Shown here piece after piece: positions 47,201-58,899 of a DNA stretch of 64,000 nt. Numbering within the stretch: the stretch's first letter is position 1; each line of letters opens with the position of its first letter. Source of the DNA: Telmatactis stephensoni. Taxonomy: Eukaryota > Cnidaria > Anthozoa > Actiniaria > Isophelliidae. The notes beneath the pieces are model-generated. The model had not been told where the DNA came from, searched no databases, and saw only the letters and a list, made by a program, of their open reading frames with translations. The position numbers were made by a program, and so were the translations under genes. The DNA lies in NCBI GenBank assembly GCA_029948255.1, contig JALIZF010001771.1, positions 62,001-126,000 on the forward strand, written 5' to 3'.

Positions 47201-50200
47201 GGGCCCGTTAATGTACGGGACACGGGCCCGTTAATGTACGGGACAAGTTACGATAGTGCGCGAGCACTCATAAATTGCCCGTGAAATCATAGAAATTGAA
47301 AGTAGAATAATTGAACGTGCCCCCCAAGTTATCGGGTTTTAATTCGAGAAACGGCCCCTGGCTTTAGCCATTGACCTTGCATTTCATGTACTGTGCGAAG
47401 TTAGATTATTAAGATAATATATTTGAAGGTGGATGATATTTGAAATGACAACTAACCAACCTTCTAAGAAATGCCATATGCTCAGTCTGTCTTATCATTC
47501 CTGTCCTCATCATGATTATCTGAAACATTTTTCTATCGATTTTCCACAGGGTCGTTGCTTCAATGGCTTAAAATGAATGATAAACAATTATTTTAATCTC
47601 GTAGCCTGTCTAATGGGATAGGAGGAAGGGGGAGGGAGGATGGGGAGGGAGAAGGGTGCCGAGTTCCGCCCCTTAGCAAGTGCCCAATCTTCCCTCCGAC
47701 TCCTTCTTCTTCCCAATTCCCCTTCCCTGTTTTTGATATGTATACGTACGTCAATAAAGGAAAATACATTCGTTGCCACTGACAACGGATCTACGTCAAT
47801 AAAGCAAAATATATGCGTTGTTTCTGACAACAAATGTACATCAGTAAATTTAAGGAATATACATGCGTTGCTATTGACAACAATTGTACATCAGTAAAGG
47901 GACATACATGCGTTGCTATTGACAACGAATGCACATCAGTAAAGAAAAGCGTTGTTCCTGACAACGGATGTAAATCTAAAAAAGGAAAATACATGCGTTG
48001 CTACTGACAACGGGTTTACAGCTTGCAATGTATGCGCTGCTACTGACAACGGATGTACATCAATAAAGAAAAATACATGCGTTGCTACTGACAACTGGCG
48101 TTGTTACTGACAACTGGACAGGTGCACATTGGGTGATACATGCGTTGTTACTGATGTGCGAATAATAATGAATACGTTGCTAATGACAACGGGCGTGCAG
48201 TGTGCGATAATCGCGTTGCTACAGGCAACTGGTGTAAAGCGTGAAATTATACCTTTAACAGAAGCTGTTCGTCGACAATTGTACAAAATTGCCAGCTCAC
48301 CAAACACCATTCCTCCACTCATCTCACCCAGAACTTTACCATCTTTAGAAACTCCAAGACGACCCTCTACAATGAGAACAAAACAATGAGGAAAACTGTT
48401 CCATGATGTCAAGGAACAGTATTCCGTTGGGTTACGAAAATGTGCATTTTTGATCGTGCGCGCGCCGTCATAGATGAGGTTCCCGTTCTCGCTAGAACGT
48501 CATTTGAGGCTTTCTCACGTTCTAAATTTCATCTATGAGGGCGCGCGCACGAACAAACACGTACGCGTGACCTCCGCGTGAGCCAAAACGCCTTGTGCCT
48601 AAGCTCCTTATTAGGGAGAAACGAAAATGAGAAACGAAGTCAGGCAGATCACAGCAACTCAATATATTACGATGAAACACTGATACACAGCCGACGAAAC
48701 TTCTCCGCATGGGTACCCCGAGTAACTTCCGCAGTGCTCTGCACAGTAGTTGCCCTCCGCAGTTGCTCTCCGCATTTGCTTTCTGCAGTTGCCCTCCGCA
48801 GTAGCTTTCCGGAGGGAGGGAAAAGACGGCTTTTACTCGGGCTACCGCACAGAGGATTGATGAAACAGTTGTTCTTACCAGCAAGGACGTAAAGAGCATT
48901 CCCAGCTTCCCCCTCTTCTATGATAAGTTGTCCTTTCTCGCAAGATTGAGAGGACATGCATTCTACGATCTCTCGTACTTGGGAAGTTTCCAAGTTCTTT
49001 AAGAAGTCATTTTCATATATAGCGCCCTTGATGAGTTCTTTAGACCTGAATTGAAGTGAATGAATTATAAGGAGAGATTAAAAACATCCAAAGAAATAAA
49101 ATGATATGAGCATCAAAGCAAAATCACTAGAAGGAAATTTCAAGAAAATTATATGTTATATAATTTGGAAATATGTATATATTTGCAAAATTAGCACGTT
49201 TAATGCCTTTAATAAAGTTGCTTAAGTGGCCAAAATATCGTGCCAGCCGGCTTCAGTGGTAGCCAGTCACCTTAAAAACGTGAAATTCTTTACTCGTATC
49301 TCCGTTACGTAGGGTCGTTATATGGTCATACAGCTAACCACCCAATAGTTGACTGTATGCGACCCGTAAAAGTCCGAGAATAAGCCATGCTTTTTAACGT
49401 ACTTTTAATATATACGGGACGTCATGTTATTTTCGGAAGGAATTTTGCGTTTTAAAACATGTAAATCAATTATTTTGAATATCAAATCTTTCTTAATTAA
49501 CGCAACATTTTTTTAAAAGTTATCGGTGAAAAGCCTTTCACATTTCATGATATCACTTTGACAGTAACATCGAATCTGCCAAAAGACTTGACATCTCTTA
49601 GAATATACTTGGGAGAGCTTATTTTAGGACAACTTTTTGCGTTTTAAATTCAAGTGGCTCAAGTTTTTGTGGAGGAGGGGGATTATATGCATTAAGAAGG
49701 TTATCTGATTTTCAGAATTTTGTGGTACTCGCTGGACTCAGCGTTCTCGCGTCGTTTTACGTCACGTTTGCTAACTCTGTAATCTTGTTCTGGTGAGGAA
49801 TTAAAGGTCATTTTGATTTACAAAGCAGAAAGAATACAATAATTGACCCTGTATACAACTACTTGTGAAACTAAGCAAAACAGAAAAAGGCATTATTAAC
49901 TGTAGCTTTATATAGAACACGGAAACAAAAGCGATAGCGAAACGAACGTTTCGCGAAAAAATATTTTTTTCTGAAGTAATTGTAGAACTTGTTTTCTGTT
50001 GTACGTAGCAACCATTTTTGTCGTTCTAAACTATTTCAAATATCCAAGAATTATAGTCGACAGAGAAAAATAAATATATTTTTGACACACAAAATCGAAA
50101 TGTTATCGGATTGTTGTACAATGAGGCTAGTTTATATTTTGATGAAAAAAAATTCTTTCCAAGAGATCAAAGTTTTTGTTGTTAAAATGATTTATTAATC

Positions 50201-50814
50201 TAAACATTCGAGTCCTTAATTGTTCCCTAATTGATACATTCATTGTTTTATTTCAGCAGATTTTAACCCAATGCCCTATTCTTTTGAATATTTTACTCGC
50301 ATCATTCACCAGATAATCTAAACGACACACAACAAAATAAACAGTCCATTGATTACCAAACACACTTCACATACCTAAAGTCCTTTGGAAAGCGAACCAA
50401 GTCCTTTTTCGATTCTTCTTGGGTGTTTGAACTACTTTCTCCACTGACTGCTTGTCTTTTCTCCTTTCGACTTTGACGGATTTTTTTCTGTTTGGATGAT
50501 GGTGAACTAGCCATTCCCGGCTCTTCATTAATCGATGACATGATACTGAGTTTCGTGGTCGTTTGCTGTACAACGCATTTCAGCTCATGAATTTCTTTCT
50601 TCAATTTCGTGATCTCGGCGTCCTTCTCGTCGAGCGTTTTCATTCTGTGCTTTAATTCAGCATCTTTTCTCTGAAGTAACTCGTTTTTTTCGTTCAACTC
50701 TTTTCTTAGTAACGGCTGTGGAATTTTGGAGTTGTTTAAGTTATCTGCTGTGTTGTTTTTTTCCATATCTCCGTTTACTAGCGTACCCTTTCCGGCACTA
50801 GCTCCGTTCCCCAT
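29220..50814 (-). CDS. PRKG2-like: cGMP-dependent protein kinase, type II-like (19 coding exons)
   Basis: Phase-consistent exons, high to low: 50814-50375, 49045-48879, 48366-48253, 47566-47461, 46839-46776, 45939-45862, 44710-44616, 43895-43827, 43638-43561, 42523-42391, 40375-40239, 40017-39928, 39168-39069, 38394-38353, 38108-38010, 30880-30816, 30383-30198, 29994-29928 and 29315-29220. Together they give 742 codons with stop, close to the usual type II length. The start [10 protein letters not shown] is an N-myristoylation signal, as in type II kinases. A charged coiled coil (about 36-80) and an autoinhibitory segment near KRQAVSGES (about 119-127) follow. Two cyclic-nucleotide domains carry [16 protein letters not shown] and FGEKALL...RRTASV, with the Thr linked to cGMP preference. 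The AGC kinase domain has [44 protein letters not shown] and [15 protein letters not shown]. The protein ends in the AGC tail ...[10 protein letters not shown]. It phosphorylates Ser/Thr targets when cGMP rises, probably at membranes. The intron between 38010 and 30880 holds the Ngaro element; others hold minisatellites, SINEs and MITEs. Confidence 0.93.
30757..30796 (+). mobile_element. SINE head fragment
   Basis: GAGCAAGGATGGCACAGTTG and the following bases match the tRNA-like head (A box) of the SINE at 38653-38918, but the rest of the element is absent. Confidence 0.6.
30902..31066. repeat. Pentanucleotide microsatellite (AACAT/AACGT)n
   Basis: About 33 units occur in blocks: a long AACAT run, about six AACGT units, more AACAT, about five AACGT and a final AACAT. 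It fills the space between the kinase exon acceptor at 30880 and the left end of the Ngaro element. The Tyr-Val-Met-Leu-Cys open frames on the minus strand are artefacts of the repeat. Confidence 0.95.
31069..31261 (+). repeat. Ngaro split direct repeat A1
   Basis: 193 bp, read as identical to 37643-37835. It ends shortly before the leader ATG at 31312 and probably contains the promoter. Confidence 0.92.
31312..33568 (+). CDS. Ngaro gag-like protein (leader exon plus zinc-knuckle exon)
   Basis: The leader 31312-31452 (starts [16 protein letters not shown]) ends with AACGAG before GTACTG. The second part begins at an acceptor (CTATGCTCTTGTAG) at 33086 and runs to TGA at 33568. Joined in phase 0 they give 207 residues. 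The C-terminal part contains a CCHC zinc knuckle [14 protein letters not shown] and an RG-rich end. The second part has no ATG near its start, which favours splicing. The 1.6 kb intron contains a minisatellite. Gag-like proteins coat the element RNA; that role is inferred. Confidence 0.72.
31680..32335. repeat. Minisatellite of about 85 bp units inside the Ngaro intron
   Basis: At least seven diverged units carry GTCGCGTGTGTCGCTTGGGC followed by GTGTGTCGGTTTT. They lie between the leader exon and the gag body. Confidence 0.85.
32480..32705. repeat. TTTA-rich low-complexity tract
   Basis: Runs of ATTT and TTTG units inside the Ngaro intron; non-coding. Confidence 0.85.
33924..36113 (+). CDS. 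Ngaro reverse transcriptase / RNase H
   Basis: The frame opens right after a strong acceptor (CCCCATTTAG at 33923) and runs 729 residues to 36113; an internal ATG lies at 34047. RT motifs include [10 protein letters not shown] (motif A) and QYIDDRHVG (catalytic YIDD, about 34758). RNase H shows [20 protein letters not shown] and [12 protein letters not shown]. After it, a C-terminal region with [23 protein letters not shown] and [10 protein letters not shown] is typical of DIRS/Ngaro polyproteins. All catalytic acidic residues I can place are present. If spliced to the leader exon (phase 0) the product would be about 776 residues; the start used in the cell is unknown. Confidence 0.9.
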   Translation: MSAEAFDNFCRKGLELRKKTISWCDWEGNPTGRAGPLPSVHMVANGEVFASPQMLSFRDPTSFTAGNLSSCIHDWSAILKDYPKKGEIFPFISQGVDVSDFFVPFSGTFQGVKYECNSPPPKIFPNSPCCEAFVDFITSTIMERVSNGSLNIVGQVGFCRPPHLVMPITIEPSKPRMCHDERFLNCWIKDCPFTLDYITDLIRYVEADHFQTTFDDKSGYDHVRLHPNSFTFVGLEWRGCFFTYATLPFGWKASAYLYNSIGLAATHFIRSLGVPCAQYIDDRHVGQLRLPRTRSAQRFCNKQLAEMAAFIACSTLISLGYFIGLTKSSLVPSKAVRFLGYICDSEQQAFILPEDKRVKFSLLRESILKNKTVSLKNLQKFAGKTTSFALLVPAAKLYTNVVYQAISKASKSNQNKIRLSEPLRQELLHWRFLDSWKDCLPWRSEFHHQIHLCSDASNSGWGACLLQNDQPTIKTRGYWDITERSLPITAKETLALLYALQNLANACHDARVDVFVDSKVLVASWEKQASRSPIISATLKSIFQFCASKNLGLSLFHISSEENLADGPSRVLSDLDATLSEDSWKLIDHMFGPHSIDLMALPSNARHDRTGRRLRFFAPVPCRDALGTNVFSQSLAPYENAYVFPPFVLVGPLLRFLLPQGCSFSIVVPDLCPRKYWWPILQRRASASFRIGQRGDKSVLLFPSKSGPIPWVARALQWDLWVFRVPASH
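36202..37422 (+). CDS. Ngaro tyrosine recombinase
   Basis: The frame opens after a candidate acceptor (AATCCCTAAG, 36201) and has 406 residues to the stop at 37422. Catalytic residues of the tyrosine recombinase fold are visible: Arg in [10 protein letters not shown], then MHSFRSG (HxxR), ARHVGWRS and the nucleophile in HYTQTGKV. It would integrate the circular DNA copy by recombination at a short core. No ATG lies near the frame start, again pointing to splicing to the leader exon or to another mode of translation. The C-terminal 40 residues are Ser/Ala-rich. Confidence 0.9.
   Translation, partial: TAKLPIDLAELDDRLSTLSAVKKCKPYEKQKSSLRKELESFLVSLPTPKTLVSAAPRDVARFLVWKDKSGKTKIHFPSCSSFGCQKGKRCSCPTRLASGTVDNLIGKLRSIFTEAGRGGEWNNLLGVGNPAAHSSIKAYLRLIREEQAQARVIPKQSIPLFFDKLVKLCAHLKTLVFSPSCTSCQRYIVARDLAFFCLEFYSGDRASDLGRVLTKEVVRLQGNEGFLFRHTFGKTLRGGNTNTFVIKRCQDVTICPVANLELYVKLCDLMLINLRDGYLFRALNSKGEISGLPFMGSAVANRLTLHLNNAGINSGETMHSFRSGCAITLTLLGASPEDIARHVGWRSLETLEHYTQTGKVMNADRLASALASSTSSSSQQEVPAAAIAARNFSVRNELGDFQPAFP
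37571..37647 (+). repeat. Ngaro split direct repeat B1
   Basis: 77 bp matching 37922-37998; its end overlaps the start of A2 by about five bases (TTACT). Confidence 0.9.
37643..37835 (+). repeat. Ngaro split direct repeat A2
   Basis: 193 bp, read as identical to A1 at 31069-31261. Confidence 0.92.
37922..37998 (+). repeat. Ngaro split direct repeat B2
   Basis: 77 bp matching B1. It forms the right end of the element, about 11 bases from the kinase exon 15 donor (38009). Confidence 0.9.
38470..38560. repeat. (GACT)n and (GGAT)n microsatellite
   Basis: About eight GACT units, then GATGGATT/GGATGGAT units, within a kinase intron. Confidence 0.9.
38653..38918 (-). mobile_element. tRNA-derived SINE, full-length
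   Basis: Minus strand: the head GAGCAAGGATGGCACAGTTG holds the A box (TGGCACAGTTGG) and GAGTTCGATCCCC the B box. The body follows, ending in a CTTTA-repeat tail. A very similar copy lies at 45309-45565 and a diverged one at 44315-44472. Confidence 0.85.
39560..39755. repeat. Possible MITE with GGGCCTGGTT ends
   Basis: GGGCCTGGTTGCTTGAAG (39645) faces TTGTAACCGGGCCC (39750) as short inverted ends. The outer limits are unclear. Confidence 0.35.
40058..40212. repeat. 17-18 bp minisatellite in kinase intron
   Basis: About eight units of GAGGTGGTCATTGTACA, with later units diverging. Confidence 0.9.
41095..41345 (-). other. Split tRNA-like element (A and B boxes about 200 bp apart)
   Basis: Minus strand: the A-box-like TAGTCTAGTGGTAAGGTG near 41330 and the B-box-like GGGTTCGAGTCC near 41115 are separated by about 200 bases. 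A T-rich tract follows the B-box side. The insert contains GAGCCGAAATCTTCTTCC-like sequence shared with 22425-22740. The ends do not pair as an acceptor stem. Confidence 0.5.
41415..41505 (+). other. tRNA-like sequence with contiguous A and B boxes
   Basis: CGTGGCGCAGTTGGAAAACC (A box) and GTCGGGTTCGAAACCGGC (T arm and B box) are about 60 bases apart, and a long pyrimidine/T tract follows. Only about five acceptor base pairs (ATCCC/GGGGT) can form, so it looks like a tRNA pseudogene or SINE head rather than a functional tRNA. Confidence 0.45.
43952..44241. mobile_element. hAT-type MITE, copy 2, with 8 bp target duplication
   Basis: Same family as 15188-15465, here flanked by GTAAAGCA direct repeats (43944-43951 and 44242-44249). 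It lies in a kinase intron. Confidence 0.88.
44315..44472 (-). mobile_element. tRNA-derived SINE, diverged partial copy
   Basis: It shares CTCGCACCGAAGGCCGCGCA and the AAAGCTACACAGA body segment with the full SINEs. The tail is not seen. Confidence 0.7.
44765..45045. repeat. Two tandem units of about 128 bp
   Basis: Each unit has GTACCGTGACCGTGTCAGT followed by GTCTATAAAAACATTC and ends in CCGT-rich sequence. Units start near 44768 and 44896. It may be a dimeric MITE. Confidence 0.75.
45061..45301. repeat. Foldback element of about 240 bp
   Basis: The left arm (CACAATGGTTATGCGAAACC, CACGAACCATTGCAG) is matched inverted by the right arm (CTGGAATGGTTCGTG, GCAATACCATTGCGAGACG), with outer ends TAAAGGCG / CGTCTTA. 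It immediately precedes the SINE tail at 45309. Confidence 0.7.
45309..45565 (-). mobile_element. tRNA-derived SINE, full-length
   Basis: Close relative of 38653-38918, with A box TGGCACAGTTGG, B box GAGTTCGATCCCC and a CTTTA-repeat tail, in a kinase intron. Confidence 0.85.
46074..46356. repeat. Foldback element of the TGCAAC family, interrupted
   Basis: The left part (ATGCAACTTTTCTCGCAAC, TGCGCGCAACA) and right part (CGTTGCGCCCAACATTGC, CACGGTGCAACG) are arms of the same foldback type as 51938-52208. A second element (46138-46244) sits between them. Confidence 0.65.
46138..46244. mobile_element. Nested MITE with TTTCACGAGC ends
   Basis: The left CTTTCACGAGCGACGGAAGC and the right GCTCGTGAAAAC are inverted. 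It is related to 15535-15676 and inserted in the foldback 46074-46356. Confidence 0.6.
46395..46560 (+). mobile_element. tRNA-derived SINE
   Basis: The head contains GGTGGCCGCGCCAGTCTGTC and the B box CGGGTTCGATTCCCGG. The core TCGAGGGTTT...CTCTGGTTCTCCTCC matches the element at 10815-11076. Confidence 0.65.
47163..47361. repeat. MITE-like inverted-repeat element
   Basis: The ends CCAGGGATCCATTTCTC and GAGAAACGGCCCCTGG are inverted, with inner CCGATA / TATCGGG. The unit GGGCCCGTTAATGTACGGGA is tandemly doubled inside. Confidence 0.65.
47745..48235. repeat. Minisatellite of about 45-50 bp units in kinase intron
   Basis: About ten diverged units carry ATACATGCGTTGCTACTGAC and AACGGATGTACATCAGTAAA. 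The array ends about 20 bases short of the exon at 48253. Confidence 0.9.
48455..48552. repeat. Hairpin with GCGCGC-rich ends
   Basis: CGTGCGCGCGCCGTCATAGA is mirrored by TCTATGAGGGCGCGCGCACG. The element is about 98 bp and lies in a kinase intron. Confidence 0.7.
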
Positions 50815-51937
50815 GTTGTTTAGAGAAAAACAGTTATTCAATCTTCATACCAACCTTTAAAGTTACCGAAATACAACGTTTGGACGTCATAGTTAACTCT
50901 CTGAGTACTTTTTAGGCTTCATGTAGACCTTCCGAACCAATAGCATTCATTTTGCTCTCATTGCCTCAATATGCAAATTTTTTAGCCACTACGGATTAAA
51001 TCTTGACGTTTTGAAGAACGACCTCAGAAACTGTATTTCAAACGAATAAAGCAATATCGGGGGTGGGGAAGTTTTACTTTTATTACTTTCTTTACTCTTC
51101 ATATCGCATAGAATTTTAAAGGATATCAGAAAAAGTTTTGATTGCAGGTCATGTGGCATTCTTTATTACTGTTGAGAGGGTAATAAAACTGTTGAAGTTA
51201 GTTAACGTAGGAACCAATAAGATAAACAAGCCGGTAATGGAACTAAACAAACGAACGAGCGAACAAGCAAATTAACAAACAAACCGAACGAACAACCAAA
51301 CAAAAAACAAACAAACAAACAAACAAACAAACAAATAAACGAACAAATAAACGAACGAACAAACAAACAAACAAAACGGCGATTGAATGAACAAACAAAC
51401 AAACGTACGAGCATACAAATTAAACGAGCTAAGCAAAACTAAGGTTGATCAGCAAAATAGAAAACGAGGGCTCAAAGCTTTCGTTTCTCACATGGCGTCC
51501 CTGATTCGATCTCCGGACTGGCCATTTCGTAGATTGAGTTTCAGTTCTCCGCAATTGAACAAAAATGTAAGATCACGATTAAACAGGGGCCTATTCCTTG
51601 GCGCTCGCAGTATTTACGGGAACATGCGAGCAACTGTAAACTTACGGAAATGAAGATGGAAAAAGTGCACACATTTTGAGAAACACCCGAAAATTTTATT
51701 GAGAGGTTAACAGGCTAGTTAGCAAGCATGTTCCTGAAAGCCCAATGATTGCTAATCCTAGTTAAAACAATGGTTTTCTTAAGAAATCATGGATTAGCAC
51801 TAATGAGGCTTTAACAACTCAGGCCAGGCTTTGAGGGCTCCGTTTTTCTCCGATAGAAAACGCGTTCACGACGCAAAAATTAAAGCATTTGAAAAATTAG
51901 CGCGCATGCAGAAAACATATACATCGGGAGGCTTAAG
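50815..51937. other. Upstream region of the kinase gene
   Basis: No gene is seen. It contains a CAAA/CGAA-rich simple repeat at 51240-51415. The kinase promoter should lie in the first few hundred bases, but no core motif can be assigned. Confidence 0.4.
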
Positions 51938-52208
51938 GCCCGGACACACGGTGCAACATTTCTTGAAACATTTGCTGAAATATCGCGAGCAACACAATGT
52001 TGCAGCGTGTGTCCACCCATTCCAATGTTTCGCGAAACGTTGCGCGCAACAGCCGCAGAAGTAGGATCGAGTTCTACTTCTGCTATTGTCCAGAACTGTT
52101 GCGCGCAACATTGCACGAGATGTTTCAGGGGTGAACACACGGTGCAACCGTGTTGCACGCGGTGTTTCAGCAAATGTTTCGGGAAAAGTTGCACCGTGTG
52201 TCCGGGCC
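51938..52208. repeat. Foldback element of the TGCAAC family
   Basis: Outer ends GGCCCGGACACACGGTGCAA / TTGCACCGTGTGTCCGGGCC are perfect inverted repeats. Inner blocks with TTGCGCGCAACA and AGTAGAACTCGATCCTAC-like sequence continue the pairing to the centre. Related copies: 54926-55158, 46074-46356. Confidence 0.82.
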
Positions 52209-53607
52209 CAGAGACACGGGTGAAAAACGCATTGCGCATGCTCGAAAATTCGGCGGGAATTCGTAGACGCGTTCGTGTTTACAAATAAAAGTACTGTCGA
52301 TTCAACTGTCGTGTATTATGCGAATTTCTCGTGTATTATTGACCAGGCAAAGAAAACAACTAAAGCGACGTTTTACGAAAAAATAAGCACTAACTTTTCA
52401 CGGACAGCCTTAACTTCCAATATTTACTAAACCTCTAATGGTTTTGTAACTTCCGAGTATGCGCAATGCGTCTTTTACCCGCGTCAGCCTCGGATCTTTT
52501 GAGCTATCGCTTTTGGAAATATTACAAACCTACGTGCATATAGCAGAATATATTTTTTATTTGTGATCTCTATCTACTTACATAATAATTTGAAACATTT
52601 GAACCAATAATATTTGCGGACACCCCCCTAACGCTGTAAGAGATGACGTCATCAGACTCCACTGTTAGGAGGCCACCATCTTGGATGTGACGTCATCTCT
52701 TAAGAGGCCTATTTGGGACACCCCCATTGCAAAATCCTGGATCCGCCCCTGGTTAGTACAAAGAGCAATTCAATTGATCAAAAGCTAAAATCTCTTCAAG
52801 GACCTATAAATTTCAAAGGAGAACTTGAATTCAATAAACTGTAGGATCAGTTTAAGAGGAAAAGTTATGTACAAGTCCCGACAAATTTAACGACCCAAGA
52901 GTAAAACATGGCCAAAAATATGGAGCTCGTTGGCTTTTAAATTTTGCATTAATTCATTATTTTTCCAAGTTTCCTTCCACTGATTAGTCAATGTACAGTG
53001 TACTTTGTCGGAAAGTCTTGGCTCGTTAAACAAGGGTTCCAATTCAATACCGGCTGGGCCGGGTTGGTGCGGTGAAGTCAAATTTTGAACATCATCCAAA
53101 ATTGTATGTGTTTGGGCAGTTTTATACAGTTTCATGATAAACGTTAACACGATATTCAAAGTAAAGAAAAAATATCCAAAGTAGAGAAAAAATATCCAAA
53201 GTAAAAAAAAAGATTTATCTTCTCATGTCAACGTTTATCATTATCCTCAACATAGTTAATATTAACTACGTCCTCAATGAATTCAATCAATTTGATTCAA
53301 ATGGTTGACAACGTCAAAATCTCTAATAAATCTAATTAAAGCAAGGTAGGTTGAATTCATTATAATATGCCAATATAAGCCAATATAACGGATCTGCAAG
53401 AACTTTGCCAGTAAAAAAGTTAAATAAGTATTTTTATGTCTGCTCTTCCATAGGACAAATGGTGCTCCAACTACCGCCCCCTCTGGACATCAGTGCTCTG
53501 TCCTTATAGGACATGCTATATATTCAGCCTTACTAAGTCTTTGCAGTACTCATTGACAAGTTTCCTTGAATAATATTTCTTATAGTAAGAGCAATTTGCC
53601 CACAATT
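52209..53607. other. Intergenic region between the kinase and HIF1AN 3' end
   Basis: An inverted pair (AGATGACGTCATC near 52641 and GATGTGACGTCATCTCTT near 52684) marks a small palindromic element. The 90-codon minus-strand frame at 52887-53159 has no recognised domain. No gene is supported. Confidence 0.4.
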
Positions 53608-58235
<4,628 letters not shown>

Positions 58236-58899
58236 TTTGGAATGATCCTGCAGTACTTGGAGCCAGCAGATGTAAATAAACAAACACGAAACAGGAACCC
58301 CGTCGAGGATGGAAAAAAAAAGCTTAGGGATAAAAATGTGAATTTGAGGATTTGAGCCAATTTTACGACTAAAAAACCTGGAACTGTTAACAACTGATTT
58401 ATTAAGTAGCTTTGTTGTTTTATTGAAAGCTACATTGAAGTCCTTTTTATCTTTAGGTGACCTACCTAAATCCTCATATCTCATATTGTAATGTGTACAT
58501 AGACTCTCTTAACAAAAATTTATAATGAAAAGAATGAATAAATAAACGAATGATATACATTAAATGAATAGGATAGGATGGTTCAGACATTCTACTTCCG
58601 TTCTTTTACTTCCGCCATGACATCATACGGATCCCAGTTTCCAACGTTGATTTCCGGTCAATCAGGAGCCTGGGACGGCTACGGTAATAATTTCAACGTT
58701 GCCAAAAGTCATTGAAAGAGTGATTTTCCTGCAAATATTCATCAGATCTGCAAGTTTTTCATTCTACAGCTGTACAGAAAATAACAGGAAGTATTGATTT
58801 GGAAATATGACGGATATTTTCCTTTGATCAAGAAAAATTTGGAGTTGATTTTTGTGGGAAGTCTTTCAAGTTTAGTGGCGTGTTGAACTCATTTCCAGG
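58236..58899. promoter_or_regulatory. Shared upstream region of HIF1AN and the TGN38-like gene
   Basis: 664 bp separate the two divergent start codons. A clear TATA box is not visible. TACTTCCG-type ETS-like motifs occur at about 58592 and 58610, and a bidirectional promoter is plausible. The 58236-58484 part is also open on the minus strand but is probably HIF1AN 5' UTR. Confidence 0.4.

Noticed and set aside
52887..53159. 90-codon minus-strand gene
   Set aside because: No ATG context, domain, repeat or splice partner supports it; it lies downstream of the HIF1AN stop.
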